From contig KN817540.1 of assembly GCA_000827495.1 (NCBI GenBank), positions 376,480 to 440,479 on the forward strand: DNA of 64,000 bases. The letters are read 5' to 3'. Positions within the stretch are counted from its first letter, which is position 1. Each line of letters opens with the position of its first letter. The DNA comes from Hypholoma sublateritium FD-334 SS-4. Its lineage: Eukaryota > Basidiomycota > Agaricomycetes > Agaricales > Strophariaceae. Made by a program: the position numbers and the translations under genes. The notes below the pieces were generated by a model. The model made no database searches. It saw only the letters and a list, made by a program, of their open reading frames with translations, and was not told the origin of the DNA. This document shows, piece after piece, positions 48,054 through 59,400 of this stretch.

Positions 48054-48681
48054 TCTTCCGATTCTTCTCTGAATGATTTTAGAAGCTTGGTGAAATAAAT
48101 ATCCCAAGCGCAGACACAAACTGCATCCCCAACCCCAACCCCAACCCCTCATCCATTGACTGCTCTGCCTGTTGTACTTGCTACATTCTGTATATCACCT
48201 ACTTACATCTGCACATATCGTTCCCCTCCGTCTTCTTTCTGCACGCTTCCCTTTATTGTTATCTGTATATCACACATTTACCGAATTCTCGCATCATGGG
48301 ACTTTGCATCTTGCTTGGGGTAGCGCACGTCCTTGTCAGTGTATTTTCTGTTCATACGCCACACGATATGCGGGGTGGCAGGTTTCCATTCAGTTCCTGG
48401 ACACAGACGCGACGCAGTAGCCTCCATCGCATAGCGTTTTGAGGACCGCCTCCAGTTTAAACGTCACAGCTGGCATCTACTATGCATTTCCTCGCGAGAA
48501 ACACCGAGCCTGTTACCATAATCTTAAATCACCCACTGGGTGGTACCGATTATGGGGTTCTGCTCTGACCAAACGTTAGATGGTGGACTCATGCAAAGTA
48601 ATACATTAAGTTGGTCCGAGAATAAAAGACTACAACATCGTTCACGGTTCAATAGACACAGAGTAATGGAAAGAGTCCATC
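48054..48681. other. Convergent intergenic region with a short C4A2-like run
   Basis: Lies between two convergent genes and holds both 3' ends. At about 48124-48148 there is a short run of CCCCAA-type units (about four). No gene recognised. Confidence 0.45.
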
Positions 48682-50582
48682 TCAGAAACCAATTTGCAAT
48701 TCGATCACAACACTCTGGCACTGGGAAAGGACGTAATCTGGGCTGGTGGCAATTGGAGAATAGACAATGAAGCGACCGAAATTGGTACCCCCTGCTATAG
48801 CAGTGTTGTTTGTGCACAATGCCCATTGATCGCTATGTCCGTTAACAGACAGCACTGCAGGGCCAATGAAAGGGCCGAAAAGTCCAACAGGGTTTGGCTG
48901 TATTTTAAATGCTTTTTTCTGAGCGGATTCCTTTGATTGGAGAGCCTGAGAGACTAACCTTCGCACAATACTGGTTATACGCCTCGACAAATATTGTCCC
49001 AGTTGGCTCCGACAAGAATAGCTGGGCCCCACCTACGATGGGAGACGTGGCTTCTACATCGACATTCAAGTTCTGCACAACCGCGGATAGCTCGTCCTGG
49101 ACATCTCCCGGACCATTCCCGAGGAAGAATTGCTTCACGTTTCCATTTGGGTTATCCTATAGGATATTAAAGCAATGGCGTGAGTATCAAATAATCAACG
49201 ACAAGTGCCAGGAATCAGCCTTACGAGGAGGGCGACCACCTGCCGAAATTCAGTCAAGCTCACTACACTTCCATTGCCCGTAATTGTGAAACCGCTGAGC
49301 GGTGTGGGAGCCCCACCGCCGGGAGTGGGTACCCATTGAAGGAAGAGCGTGATTAGCGCGAGCTGGAAATTCGTGAGGCATGTTTGAGGGTTCGGAGGAG
49401 TGGCAGAAGTGTCCTGGTACACCGCAAGGCGGTTACCATTCCCACATAGTTCGGTAGCATCCGCGACACACGGCTTGTTACAATCGGTATCTGGTGCCAG
49501 AGTCACAATTTCCATGTATGTGTCGCACCCTATTCAAGCGATTTAGAAGTCAGATTCATGCTAATTGTATGGCGGTCTAAGCGCCTACAGCATTCTTGCC
49601 CAAATTCCAGTCCTGCCAATGGGAATCCTGCAGCTTGGCATGCGGCAGTACATCTCTCGGCGTTGACACCTCCGGTAACAGTTACCTGGGTGGCCAAAGT
49701 ACGGAACGTTGTGAGAACAGCATCCCTCAAAACGAATTCCTATCAGGAGAAACCGATTTGAAAGCATACAAAACTCACTGGAAACAGCCTTTGTATTGGA
49801 AAGTTCCCGCAGTCTGCTTGATAGTCGGCGTAGGTGTAGGTGTAGTCGAAGTCGAAGTAGTGGTCGAGGTCGTAGTAGTAGCGGATACTGAGCTATCATG
49901 GGCTAAGAATGGGATACATCGAAGTACAGAATATTAGGACTTACGAAGAGAATATATTTATTGCATTAGCGCCACCGCAAGTCTCGGCGGAATTACCAGT
50001 GCATGCCATATTGCATCCACTAGAGATTGGGGCACCAGGAGACTCTATAACATTATCGCAATCTGCAATAATATAATCAATATCTCCTCTCCATTAACGA
50101 TCAGGAGAAGTAGCTGACAGCATTCCTAAATTAACGGAATCGATTTATTACATAGAGTTTGCTCAGATTATGATAATGCATACCCGTGAAAATTCGACAC
50201 CAGCGTACTTGTACGCGTTCGGTGTACAAAAGGCAATGCAGGACTCGATAGTCATGCCCGTAACATCGGTGAACGACGCAACTCTTAGCGTTCGGCTACT
50301 TGTGGAATCACTGAGGGGAATTCAATAAGAGGGGAGCCGTGGGATCAAGGTGATTTCCGACCTGTAACACCCGAGAGATGTCCATCCAGCAGGAAGAGCA
50401 GGAGTGGACTGGCGAGCATCCAAAACCGAAGCTGAAGCCGTAATCGCGCATACCTACATGATGGGCTGTAAGTCAGCTTGCGTCACTTTAGACTGAATGC
50501 TGGATAATGGATTTAGACGTACAATTGTAGCTCCTAGTGCGAGAATTGACCTGGAGACCGTTCGAGCGAGAAAAGATACCAT
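48682..50582 (-). CDS. Secreted protein with two WSC domains, paralog of the 32.5-kb gene
   Basis: The ATG at 50582 starts MVSFLARTVSRSILALGATI, a probable signal peptide. After an intron, STPALPAGWTSLGCYR opens WSC1, which contains RTLRVASFTDVTGMTIESCI and NVIESPGAPISSGCNMACTG. A Ser/Thr/Tyr-rich or degenerate linker near 49800-49900 leads to WSC2: RTLATQVTVTGGVNAERCTA and AGFPLAGLEFGQEC, then VTLAPDTDCNKPCVADATEL. The C-terminal domain is the same as in the paralog: CLTNFQLALITLFLQWVPTP, EAYNQYCAKPNPVGLFGPFI, LCTNNTAIAGGTNFGRFIVY, ending SVVIELQIGF. Compared with the 32.5-kb gene it lacks one WSC domain. Most introns sit at matching places, so the copies arose by duplication. Nucleotide similarity in the C-terminal exon is clear but well diverged, so the event is not recent. 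Confidence 0.8.
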
Positions 50583-52249
50583 TATCATCAACTTTCACCG
50601 AGTAATTACAAATTGTGAACGAACTGCTTAAATGTGTTCCATGCCCGGTACAGCGGCCCCGGAGGTGCGAATGTTAAGTGGCTTTTCCGCATCCCATCTA
50701 TCCATCAAAACGTATCTGTTCGACGTTGGCAGACGCGCGGCGGAAGTTGTGTCGAGGCGCAGGTGTCAAAATTAAACAGAATGCGACATCGGTGACCGCT
50801 CAATCTCATTTTAGACGATTGTCAGTTTCACTGGGATTAACATTGGTGATTGTAGCAATTTATAACCGGGGTTTAATTAGCACTGACGCGCCGCAATGGA
50901 TTAGTTGCACACCGCAAAGAAATTCAGCCTAATAGATTTCCGTAAATCGGTAGTGCATTCATCACTGATTGAATGTCAACGACGCGATGACGTGAGTAAG
51001 TAGTCCTGCAAGTTGGGATATTTGATTAGAGATTTGTATCAACTGACTGCAAACTTCCGACACTGGAACGACTCTGGACTCGGAGGTTGCTCGGAGGCTT
51101 GGAGGACTTAGTAGGGCTACATATTTTTATTCAGTAGAACACTGGACCTAAGTACCAGACCATCCTGGAAGACATCATATCTTGAGCATGTTCCCGCTCT
51201 CATAATTCTAAGTGCGGTGGAATGGAAGCGCCTGCGGCAGTAACATCAAAATGCATCTTTAGTTTGAGTCATCCTCCGATCGCCTATAACGCGCCAGTTG
51301 TGCTGCTTTCAGTTTCTCGGTGCGAAAGCTTATACTTGGTTCCGATTCGAATATTGTAGGCATACTGAAATGATATTTATCTCCCGTCCATCACCCGCAC
51401 ATCATCAGATCCGCGTCGGTAAAAGCCCGGGTGCCTTAGGTTAGGCGAGCGCTGCGACCTCTTTGGAAGTAGTTATAAATAACTTATTTCCGTTCACCCA
51501 CATCCGCCACTCGTCCGCCGTGACCACCGCTGCCACCTTGAACTCAGTTCCAGGAAAATAATGATCGCATCTTCCTGTAACCTCCTTGGTTCTGCATTTT
51601 TTGATTTTTTTTGCTCTGACTCTCTTGCTGATGCATTGGCGGTCGATATCTCCGCCTCAACGACCTCTCCTTTATCCAATATCACCCTCCAGGAGACGTT
51701 TTATGGCTCAATTACGACAGCACATGTATACGTTATCTTCAACTGTCGTGTAAATTTCGGATGTCAAGTGGTCCTTAGCATGCTTGTATCGAAAGGGAGA
51801 TACGACAGCCTGTCGCCCGCCTTGGACCTCCGAAGCTTCGCTTTCCGGCTTCTTGCTGCGAAAATGCCCTGCGTGCCAAGCACAAGGTGCTGCAGGTGTA
51901 GTTTACTATTCGCCAAGAACATCTCTATCGCCCAGGTCCCGCCGCTCAATAAAAGCCTATTCTATTAACAAATTATTAAGGCTCTGAGCTAGTCTCGTAG
52001 GCCGTCTCGTTTATTCGCTATACGGTGTCAGATGGTCCTCAGTTGATGGTTCGTCTGACATAATCATCACGGAGCTCTCACTGCTACTTAGGCTGTTGTC
52101 GCACTTATGTATACGCTTAGTGTTGACTGTTATTGCTGCAATATTCCCTCTCGCTGGCGAAGTACAGCTTCGTCGGTCCACTGGTAAACCTGTTATTCAA
52201 TTCAATACGCCACTCCTCAGGTCTCAGGCCTCAGGTACGATCGCAACTT
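50583..52249. other. Intergenic region, about 1.7 kb
   Basis: An open frame at 51561-51968 begins with a signal-peptide-like stretch but has no family features. The rest is AT-rich promoter-like DNA for the minus-strand WSC gene. Nothing else recognised. Confidence 0.4.
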
Positions 52250-53239
52250 AATGTTCACCGCATTTCCACTCATGGAATATTTCCTAGCCGTTGCGTGTGG
52301 TCCGTGGTACAAAGCTTGATATATAGTGGGCACATGTCGGACGTGACTTCCACCGACATCCCATGTTCCATCGGAAACCAGAAACTCTTCCACTCCCTCA
52401 CCCCGTCCGATAAGTTCTGGAAAATTTCTTACACGAGTAAGTTAGGGCCTAATTCAAGCAACCGTCGCTGCAGGTGGTACTGTCCAAGTGCTGTGGACTA
52501 CATGGCCGATTGGCCACTTTGGCCCCGTATTGAACTACAATGGCGAGGTGCTTCACCTTCAAGCTTCAAGCTTCAAGGGTGATACAGGCACATCCTGGTT
52601 CAAGGTCAGATGATATCTTTCCAATTTTGTGTGCAACGATAGTCATATTTGACTGGGACACCTTCATCAATGGTGTCTGGGTATCCGACACTCTTGCAAA
52701 GAGTAATTTCACCCACACGGTGAAGGTTCCGAGAAAAATATCTTCATATTCATGTGATCTACGTGGCTAACGTTCGATGGTACATGTACTAGCTTCTTCA
52801 CCACGAAAATCTTGCTCTACACGACGCTAATAATTTGAATGGCGCTCAGTTCTACCCATCACCTCTTCCACACCGGATTACGAGATATAGTTTGAATACA
52901 AGTCATCAGTAAGCGCATGTCTGCTGAGTTCAACCGTTATTCGATTATAGTGTGATCATTATATTCTTCGGTGACTGGTGGCGGCACGTTCAACCTGTCC
53001 GGCCTAGGATTCCAGGATGCTTTCAACTTGAAGGTACTATAATTGAACACATTTTTAACACGGCTCAACAGGATGTGTTTACAAGCAACGGATACTGGTA
53101 TTCTTTTTAACGTTTACCAGGGCGACGTGGTCAACGCGGTCATAAATGGACTACGTCAACTCCTTTGAAGTAAACTGATTACTTTCTCTGCTAGGCTTAT
53201 GTTCCGCCAGACGGTGCAGTATATCTTGGACTCAATTAA
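52250..53239 (+). pseudogene. AA9 lytic polysaccharide monooxygenase, probably decayed
   Basis: AA9 enzymes oxidise cellulose with a copper centre outside the cell. Blocks in correct order: a THGIFP stretch (candidate mature N-terminal His at about 52271), SDVTSTDIPCSIGNQ, an intron, GTVQVLWTTWPIGHFGPVLN (second copper His), GDTGTSWFK, intron, IFDWDTFINGVWVSDTLAKS, FTHTVKVP, LLHHENLALHDANNLNGAQF followed by Tyr (the Q-F-Y with axial Tyr), intron, VTGGGTFNLSGLGFQDAF, DTGILFNVYQGDVVNA, intron, and AYVPPDGAVYLGLN with TAA at 53237-53239. Against function: no clear ATG and signal peptide in frame with THGIFP; only about 22 residues between the N-terminal His and DVTS, much shorter than usual; and the exon at about 53070-53110 joins in the wrong phase for any visible splice pair. 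Both copper ligand positions nonetheless survive. Confidence 0.65.
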
Positions 53240-53885
53240 ATTAAAGTGCCTCTTCATGGCTACTTCATTCTCGCTGTCTTGAATTATTTGAAGTCCAGGC
53301 GCAACGCGATAATAATGAGATGGTATCGTACGAATACACCAATGCCCCCGAGCTCAGCGCTTGAATGCAACTTGCTTTCAGATACCCTTGCGCCACTTAC
53401 TGATTCCGTGCTGATGTCACCTCGGAGGCAACAAGGGAGCCCAGAGAGCCATATGCGCAAATCCAAAGCCCAGTCAGTCGAATAGAATCCCTGGGGCCAT
53501 GCAGTGATTAGCAGAGATTTGTTCGTGCTTCCCGGTGACGACGGTGATGAACTTATGACAAGTTCTGTCTACGTCATTGTACGACTGAGCGTCACCAGCT
53601 CGTCAACGCGTCATTCATGACGACATAAAGGCTGTAGACCAGGCCTAGGCCCGGTCTAGCCGGATATATGTGGGCATAAGATTACTCTGTTTAGAACATC
53701 ATAGAACGTCAGAATAAGGAACTACATTTTGTGATTGACTAGTGAATCCAACTCAATTGCGTTCACCCTGTAACATTTGCTCTCAATAGACATCATTTCT
53801 CTCAATACGCAAATATCGGTGCGCTGCGCTGCACACGCTAGCAATGCGCCACATAAAATCAGTGATATTTTCATTTTATATCACT
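53240..53885. other. Spacer after the AA9 relic
   Basis: No gene recognised; a small forward open frame (53246-53485) has no family features. Confidence 0.4.
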
Positions 53886-54330
53886 TATAAGTTTCGAGAT
53901 CGTTCTCTGGGACACCCAGCATCTGCCCGTAGTCCAGGCCGAACTTCACACAATAGGCGTAGACTTTGCGCCCGTTGGAGTGCTATGGCGAGTAATAGGA
54001 TATTTAATTAGCGAACGTACACGGCATCGTGAACGTAAAAATGTTCGACGTGCTGTTATGGTGGTATCGTGAGCATAAACAACCTCGCCAGTAGTCTTAC
54101 CTTGCGGGACGAACTCTCCGCTCGGAGAGTGGAAATCTTGCGTGAGGTAGACCTTATCCTTTGGCTTAAACTGAAGGAACGATCACTGTCAAGCTATGTG
54201 GAGATCGACACAGGGGATACATACCCAAGGATCGTCGACCGGGGCGGTTTTGGGGGCCAGCGCAGCGGCTACTCCAAAAATGGGATTTCGACTTGGGGGT
54301 TTCGACGGGTGGAGTGGAATGGATGATGGG
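53886..54330 (-). pseudogene. Small conserved-looking gene or gene relic
   Basis: Minus-strand pieces read like one short protein: SRNPIFGVAAALAPKTAPVD ending DDPW, an intron, FKPKDKVYLTQDFHSPSGEF with VPQ, then HSNGRKVYAYCVKFGLDYGQ and MLGVPENDLETYK with stop at about 53886. A TATA-like TTATAAAAG lies just upstream (about 54357-54365). However, no ATG precedes the first piece in frame, and the second and third pieces end and start in incompatible phases, so it is probably a relic or has a missed exon. I do not recognise the family; the wording suggests a small SH3-like beta protein. Confidence 0.4.
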
Positions 54331-57300
54331 TGCGACGTTACTTTACTTGAGCTGTCTTTTATAAGCAATTTTTAAGTACCACCGCAAGGCACCGCGCGCC
54401 GCGCGGGCAGCCGCAACCTGCCGCAGCGCCGGCCGTGTGCTCCGCCGTCCGGCGCCGGCGACTCTCGAGTAAAGCCGCTCGCCGCGCATGGAAGGCTGTG
54501 TGGCAGTCAAATGATGCATTTGGAGGCATTTGGTCACCCGGCATACTTAGTTCGACACCCGCCATCGGAAACCAATAAAGCAGGTAGACGCTGCCGTCTA
54601 GGATTCCATCGGATTGCAGAAGTGAGGCAAAAGCTGGAAGAATCTGCTGAGTTACGCGCTAACCAAAACCAAGCTTTACTAGCCTTAGGGAGTGAAATCT
54701 GACTCTGTCAGCGCCACGGCAACTCAAGATGTGCGTGATTTTTATCTGTAGATCCGGTCAATTGCTCCATTCAATGACGCAGACGACGCAATGTGGTCTA
54801 TTTTCGTGTGATGTGATGTTTTACTCTGTATCGTTAAATGAACACTTTGTGAACACTAATAGTAAGTACTCAAAGGGAGCAACTTGGTAAGATTCTGCCG
54901 CGTCGCGGTTGTGCAGAAAAATCCTCCTATTTGGTAGTGACATAGATGTCCCTGATGTAAAACTGACCAATGTTTAAAACATACTGCTTTTTAAACAAGG
55001 GCAATCCTATCACTGCAGTCTCAATCCAGCCGGCGGTTTGTGAAGTCGGGCTTTGCCTTATTTGGCACTCCATTTACCAAAAGGTTTTACTCGGTGGAGT
55101 GGGAATACCTGTGTAATTTCATCCCTGCCCCGTAAACAAGTTTGGGGAGCATCATTCTTTTTTGGTTCCCAATTTGACACCTTGGGGATGTGTTTAAGCT
55201 ACAGTGCGTATCTAGCGCATATGGGCAGTGCTGGTGCTACTATTCTAATTATCATCCATCACCTGCCTGCTCGGAGAATGAAAGTGCCTTATAAAATTGG
55301 CGAGAAAACCATAGGAATAACATAATTAACCACAGTGGGCTCGCAGTGCGCAGGTAGGAAGAACCGCGGAATACCCATGTTTCCCAGGAAAAGAAGGGGT
55401 GGAGGGTGCCGCGGCCCGCCATCACGCACACGAGATTGGACACCGCAGGAGTTGTCTGTAGCGACACTCACTGTCCGCGGTGCGCACGCACGCGTCGTCC
55501 CGGTTTTTTTTAGAGAATAGGGCGACGCTAGCCGACCGTGGACGCACGCACCCAGTGTCACTCGTCGGCCGAGCTCTCAATAATCTTTCTGAGCAGCCTG
55601 TCTGTCGATATTGGTGCTGAGCGCGTATCAGTACTGGTGCACTCCGCGCTAGGCGCCTGTCGTTCAATATTCAATTCTCCTGAGTATCAGCGCGTGCCAC
55701 CCCATCCAAAGTCGGCAGCGGTCGGACATTCTCCGGTCTATTTTTACTCACGAGTCACAATCAACAACGGAATCCCACGCATACCTACACTGCCTTTTTT
55801 TTCTTCCATCCACAACCCTGCGGCTGCCGGCGTACATCCGACTGACTCTACTAAGGTAGATGTCGTCCATTCTCTTATAGGTCACGAGACGTGACATTCT
55901 CTGTGACTACGGTGTCTAAATAAGGTGATAAACCATCGGAAAAACAATGGATGTTCATTTTTGAGTGCTACAAGGACAAATCAGTAAATCGGCTTCCTAT
56001 AAAATGTTCTAAGATGTCTTTAGAATATGTTTTCCATTTATGACGACAATCGGAACAGTGTGCGGGAAGTTATTTCCAAAGGAAGCTGAACGGCTCAATC
56101 AATCAATCGAGCCATCAAGATAACACCCACATGTCGGCCACCCACCGTCTTCTGCCGTTTTGACGATGAAGTACTGTCACTTCCTCGAAGATTTTTAATG
56201 CATGTCATAGCCTTTCTCTTTCTACACGCGATTTCAAGAGAAAGACACGTCAAGTTGGGTGAATAGCGGACACGATCCTTGGATGTGAGGAGATGCACAA
56301 AACTTTTTGAATAACGCAGTCAATTTCTTTTCATAAGCTACCAAACTCAGATATGACGTGTATTTACTGATATTCTAGAACTTATAGGAGCCAAATTTCC
56401 CCCAAATGTCGCCAATCCTTAGTAAAATCTGTTTTTTGTCTTAATTGACCGTGTTTTGCCCTTTTTCGGAGCTGTCACAATAGCGCACGTGACCTATAGG
56501 AGAGTGGATGACATCTACCTTACCACGCCCGTGCGCACGGGCACACAGCTGTGAAAAGTGGATTGGGGCCTTGGGGAACCTTTGTCATAGCCTGTGCGGT
56601 GCTCGAGTGCTCACCGCTGACGTTCCTTGAAAGTTTCCCGTGCACCGTGCATCTGTTGGTCTCAACACGCTGCGCTTCACCTATGTGGACTTCCCCCTCT
56701 CCCTCCCTCTACGTCTCGCTGAGCATTCCACATCTATGCATGCGTTTCCGCCTACCCCAGCACCTGCTAATTTCTCGCTTTCCTGGAGTACATCGCCGTC
56801 TTCAATGCTATTGTTGACGATGATAGTACGCCGCCTTGCGCCCGGGTCTTCACCTTCGTCGTTCATCGGAAATATCCATCGCGCTAGCCGTGATGCGTCT
56901 CGTCACCCTCTTCAGTTTTACGGAAATATTCTGAATCAACATCATCAGTGTCTTTGTCGTGCGTCTTTCCCTCATCGGTGACATCCTCCCCCTATTTTCC
57001 ATTACCTCCCCATGCTCCCCTCCCCCCGTACGCTGCTCGATGCGTGGATTAAATCTCCATTGCTGCATAGATGCACACTTTTTGGCCCGCTGCCGTCTTC
57101 AGCATCCTCCCCGGGCGCGCCGCTCTTGTCCTCGTCGTACGCCATCAATGGACACACCGCGAGCCTCCTGAGCATTACCGTCCCCGCTATGCACTCGGTT
57201 CATTGCTACAGAAGCAGCGGTGTGTACACCTGCGGCTAGCCACTGTCAGCTTGCGGATGCACAGGGGGGGTGGTTCCCACCAGGGCCACTACCCGTAGTT

Positions 57301-57571
57301 CGTCTGGCGCCGCCTACCCACTCTCCAATACACGAGGCAGAGTATTCGTCTCGGGGTCAAAGCACCGCTCTCCCGAAGCCACCGTGCGCGGCATATCGGG
57401 CAGTATACAGGCTTGCGCGCTAATAGGAGTATAACGATCAGTTTATATCAACCATTCCTGTCCTAGGCTCGTGCGTCGCGGTGTGAGCATACCGCCCGGC
57501 ACCGTTACAGCGCAGAACGTCGCTCTGCGAATACGCATGGCTCGGATGCAGAGGTCTCACCATATTCAAGC
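54331..57571. other. Gene-poor region, about 3.2 kb
   Basis: No gene I can support. About 54390-54500 is a GC-rich island in AT-rich surroundings. Between 56640 and 57430 GC content rises again and overlapping open frames appear on both strands without family features. No RNA gene seen. Confidence 0.4.
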
Positions 57572-58513
57572 ATGCTTGTTCGCTATGTCCAGCCTGCATG
57601 TCGAAGACGTAGGGAATACATGCATGTGTATCTGATTCGAGCCCATACACTCCACCGTTCCATAGGCGCCAATCCCCCCTGCAAATCGACTTTTCTGTGG
57701 ACCGCGTCTATAGCGTATCGCGACATGATTCTGGATGTTCCGTGTGTAACAATACGCCCACACAGCGAGATTGCGTTCTTATCGTGCACGGTGCACTCGC
57801 CCTCCCAGCATCTTCCGTATGCGCTCTACCTCTCAGACATGTCCGAGCAGCCTACACGCGCCCACGCGTGGCTTCCGCGCTGCTGCGTCGAATCAGCGCG
57901 CGGCGCGGGCGGCGTCGCTCTGGCTGCCAGCGACACGATCAACTTGAACCTCTACAAGTGCCAACCCCTCTCTCTACCTATCAGCCCTGCGCAGCGCGTG
58001 TTCATCTTTTCTAAGCTCGAAGTGCTCAGCGGCGGTCTGGACTCGTCGTACTCGGCGACACAACCACGCGCGGTGTCGCCTGCCTCACAGCGTGCGTGCA
58101 TACACGCGCCAGCGCCCGGGATCGCCCGACGGCCCGTGCTGTGCGCCGGGCGCAGCCGTAACCGCAGACGCGTTGGCAATCATACAACGTTCAACCTTTC
58201 AACGTCAACACCGTCATCTCTGCGCGCCCTGCCCACTGGCGCGGCCTGTCATACTCAAGTACAAATATGCTGCGCGGCAATCCCCAGCGGCTATTCTTGC
58301 ACGCGTACTAAACGCCACTGCGACGAACGGGAGTCGGGACCACCGGCGCCACGCTCCGCGTTGCCACCCGGTGCTGCCTGCTGGGTGCGCTCACGATCTC
58401 GGTTGAATCAGCGTCGCGTCGGCGTCGAAGTCCAAGCCGTCGAAGATACACGCCAGTCGGCATACAGGCTCAGCTGTCAGCTCCCTGGCTATCCTTACGC
58501 GCCGTTGGGATAG
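57572..58513 (+). other. Long open frame (313 codons) of uncertain status
   Basis: An uninterrupted ATG-started frame in GC-rich DNA, where chance open frames are longer. Its product is Arg/Ala/Pro/Cys-rich and has no domain I recognise, and its end runs into the composite repeat. I regard it as more likely non-coding or a relic than a real gene. Confidence 0.2.
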
Positions 58514-59400
58514 CAACAGACGCCCACGCTCAACACGGCATGGCATGACATGGCGCCGAATGATCAACGAGGAGGGAAGGGAAGCAACGAGCGCGCACCT
58601 ACAAGCTCAGCTGTCAGCTCCCTGGCTATCCTTACGCGCCTTTGGGAGTGGCCCAGGCGCCCACGCTCGACATGGCATGACATGGCACAGCGCGAATGAT
58701 CGGCGAGAAGCGCCCGGCGAGCGACGAGCGTGCTGCGCGCTTCCTGTACGGGGTGCTCGTGCTGGCCGATGCGCCGCTACTTCCAGCGCACCCGGATCGC
58801 GTTCTGTGACTCAAGCGCCGCGGTCCACGTCCTGGGTCAGCAGTGCGTCCCCAGATATCCCTACGTGCCGTTGGGAGTGCCCCAGACGCCCACGCTCAAC
58901 ATGTCATTCCATGCCATGGCGCGAATGATCTACGAGGAGGGAAGGGAAGCCCGGCGAGTGACGAGCGCGCCTACAGGCTCAGTAGTGCGTCCCCTGATGC
59001 CCCTACGTGTCGTTGGGAGTGCAAAAAACGCCCACGCTCGATATGGCATGACATGGCGCCGAATGATCGGTGAGGAGGGAGGGGAAGCGCCCGGCGAACG
59101 ACGAGCGCACTCCGGGAACCCCGCGTGGTGCCGCTGCTGGCCGTTGGCGCGCGTTGCTACCAGCCCCCACTCCTCGGCCCAGCGCGCGGCGTCGTCCAGG
59201 CTGCCAGCGGCGCGGTCGACGCGTCCATCAGCGCCCGCAGCGCCTTCCAGCTGTCAGTGCGTCCCCGGATATTTGGGTTGTGAGTACTAGACGCCCACGC
59301 TCGACGTGGCATGGAATGGCATAGCGCGAATGATCGACGGCGGGGAAGCGCCCGGCGAGCGACGGGCGTGCTGCGCGCTCCTTCGCGTGGTGCTTGTGGT
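58440..59400. repeat. GC-rich higher-order tandem repeat
   Basis: A unit of about 90-110 bp recurs five times in direct orientation. It contains CCGTTGGGAGTG, CGCCCACGCTC, CATGGCATGACATGGC, GCGAATGATC and GAGGAGGGAAGGGAAGC. The anchor CGCCCACGCTC falls near 58521, 58659, 58886, 59028 and 59291, so spacings run about 138, 227, 142 and 263 bp. Short and long spacings alternate, giving a composite unit of roughly 365-405 bp present twice. The long spacers contain extra, more diverged GC-rich sequence. Copies are imperfect. Confidence 0.7.

Noticed and set aside
48120..48150. Interstitial telomere repeat
   Set aside because: The CCCCAA-type run has only about four units and does not match the usual fungal TTAGGG repeat.
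51561..51968. Secreted protein gene upstream of the AA9 relic
   Set aside because: The frame starts like a signal peptide but has no family feature and cannot be joined to the AA9 pieces.
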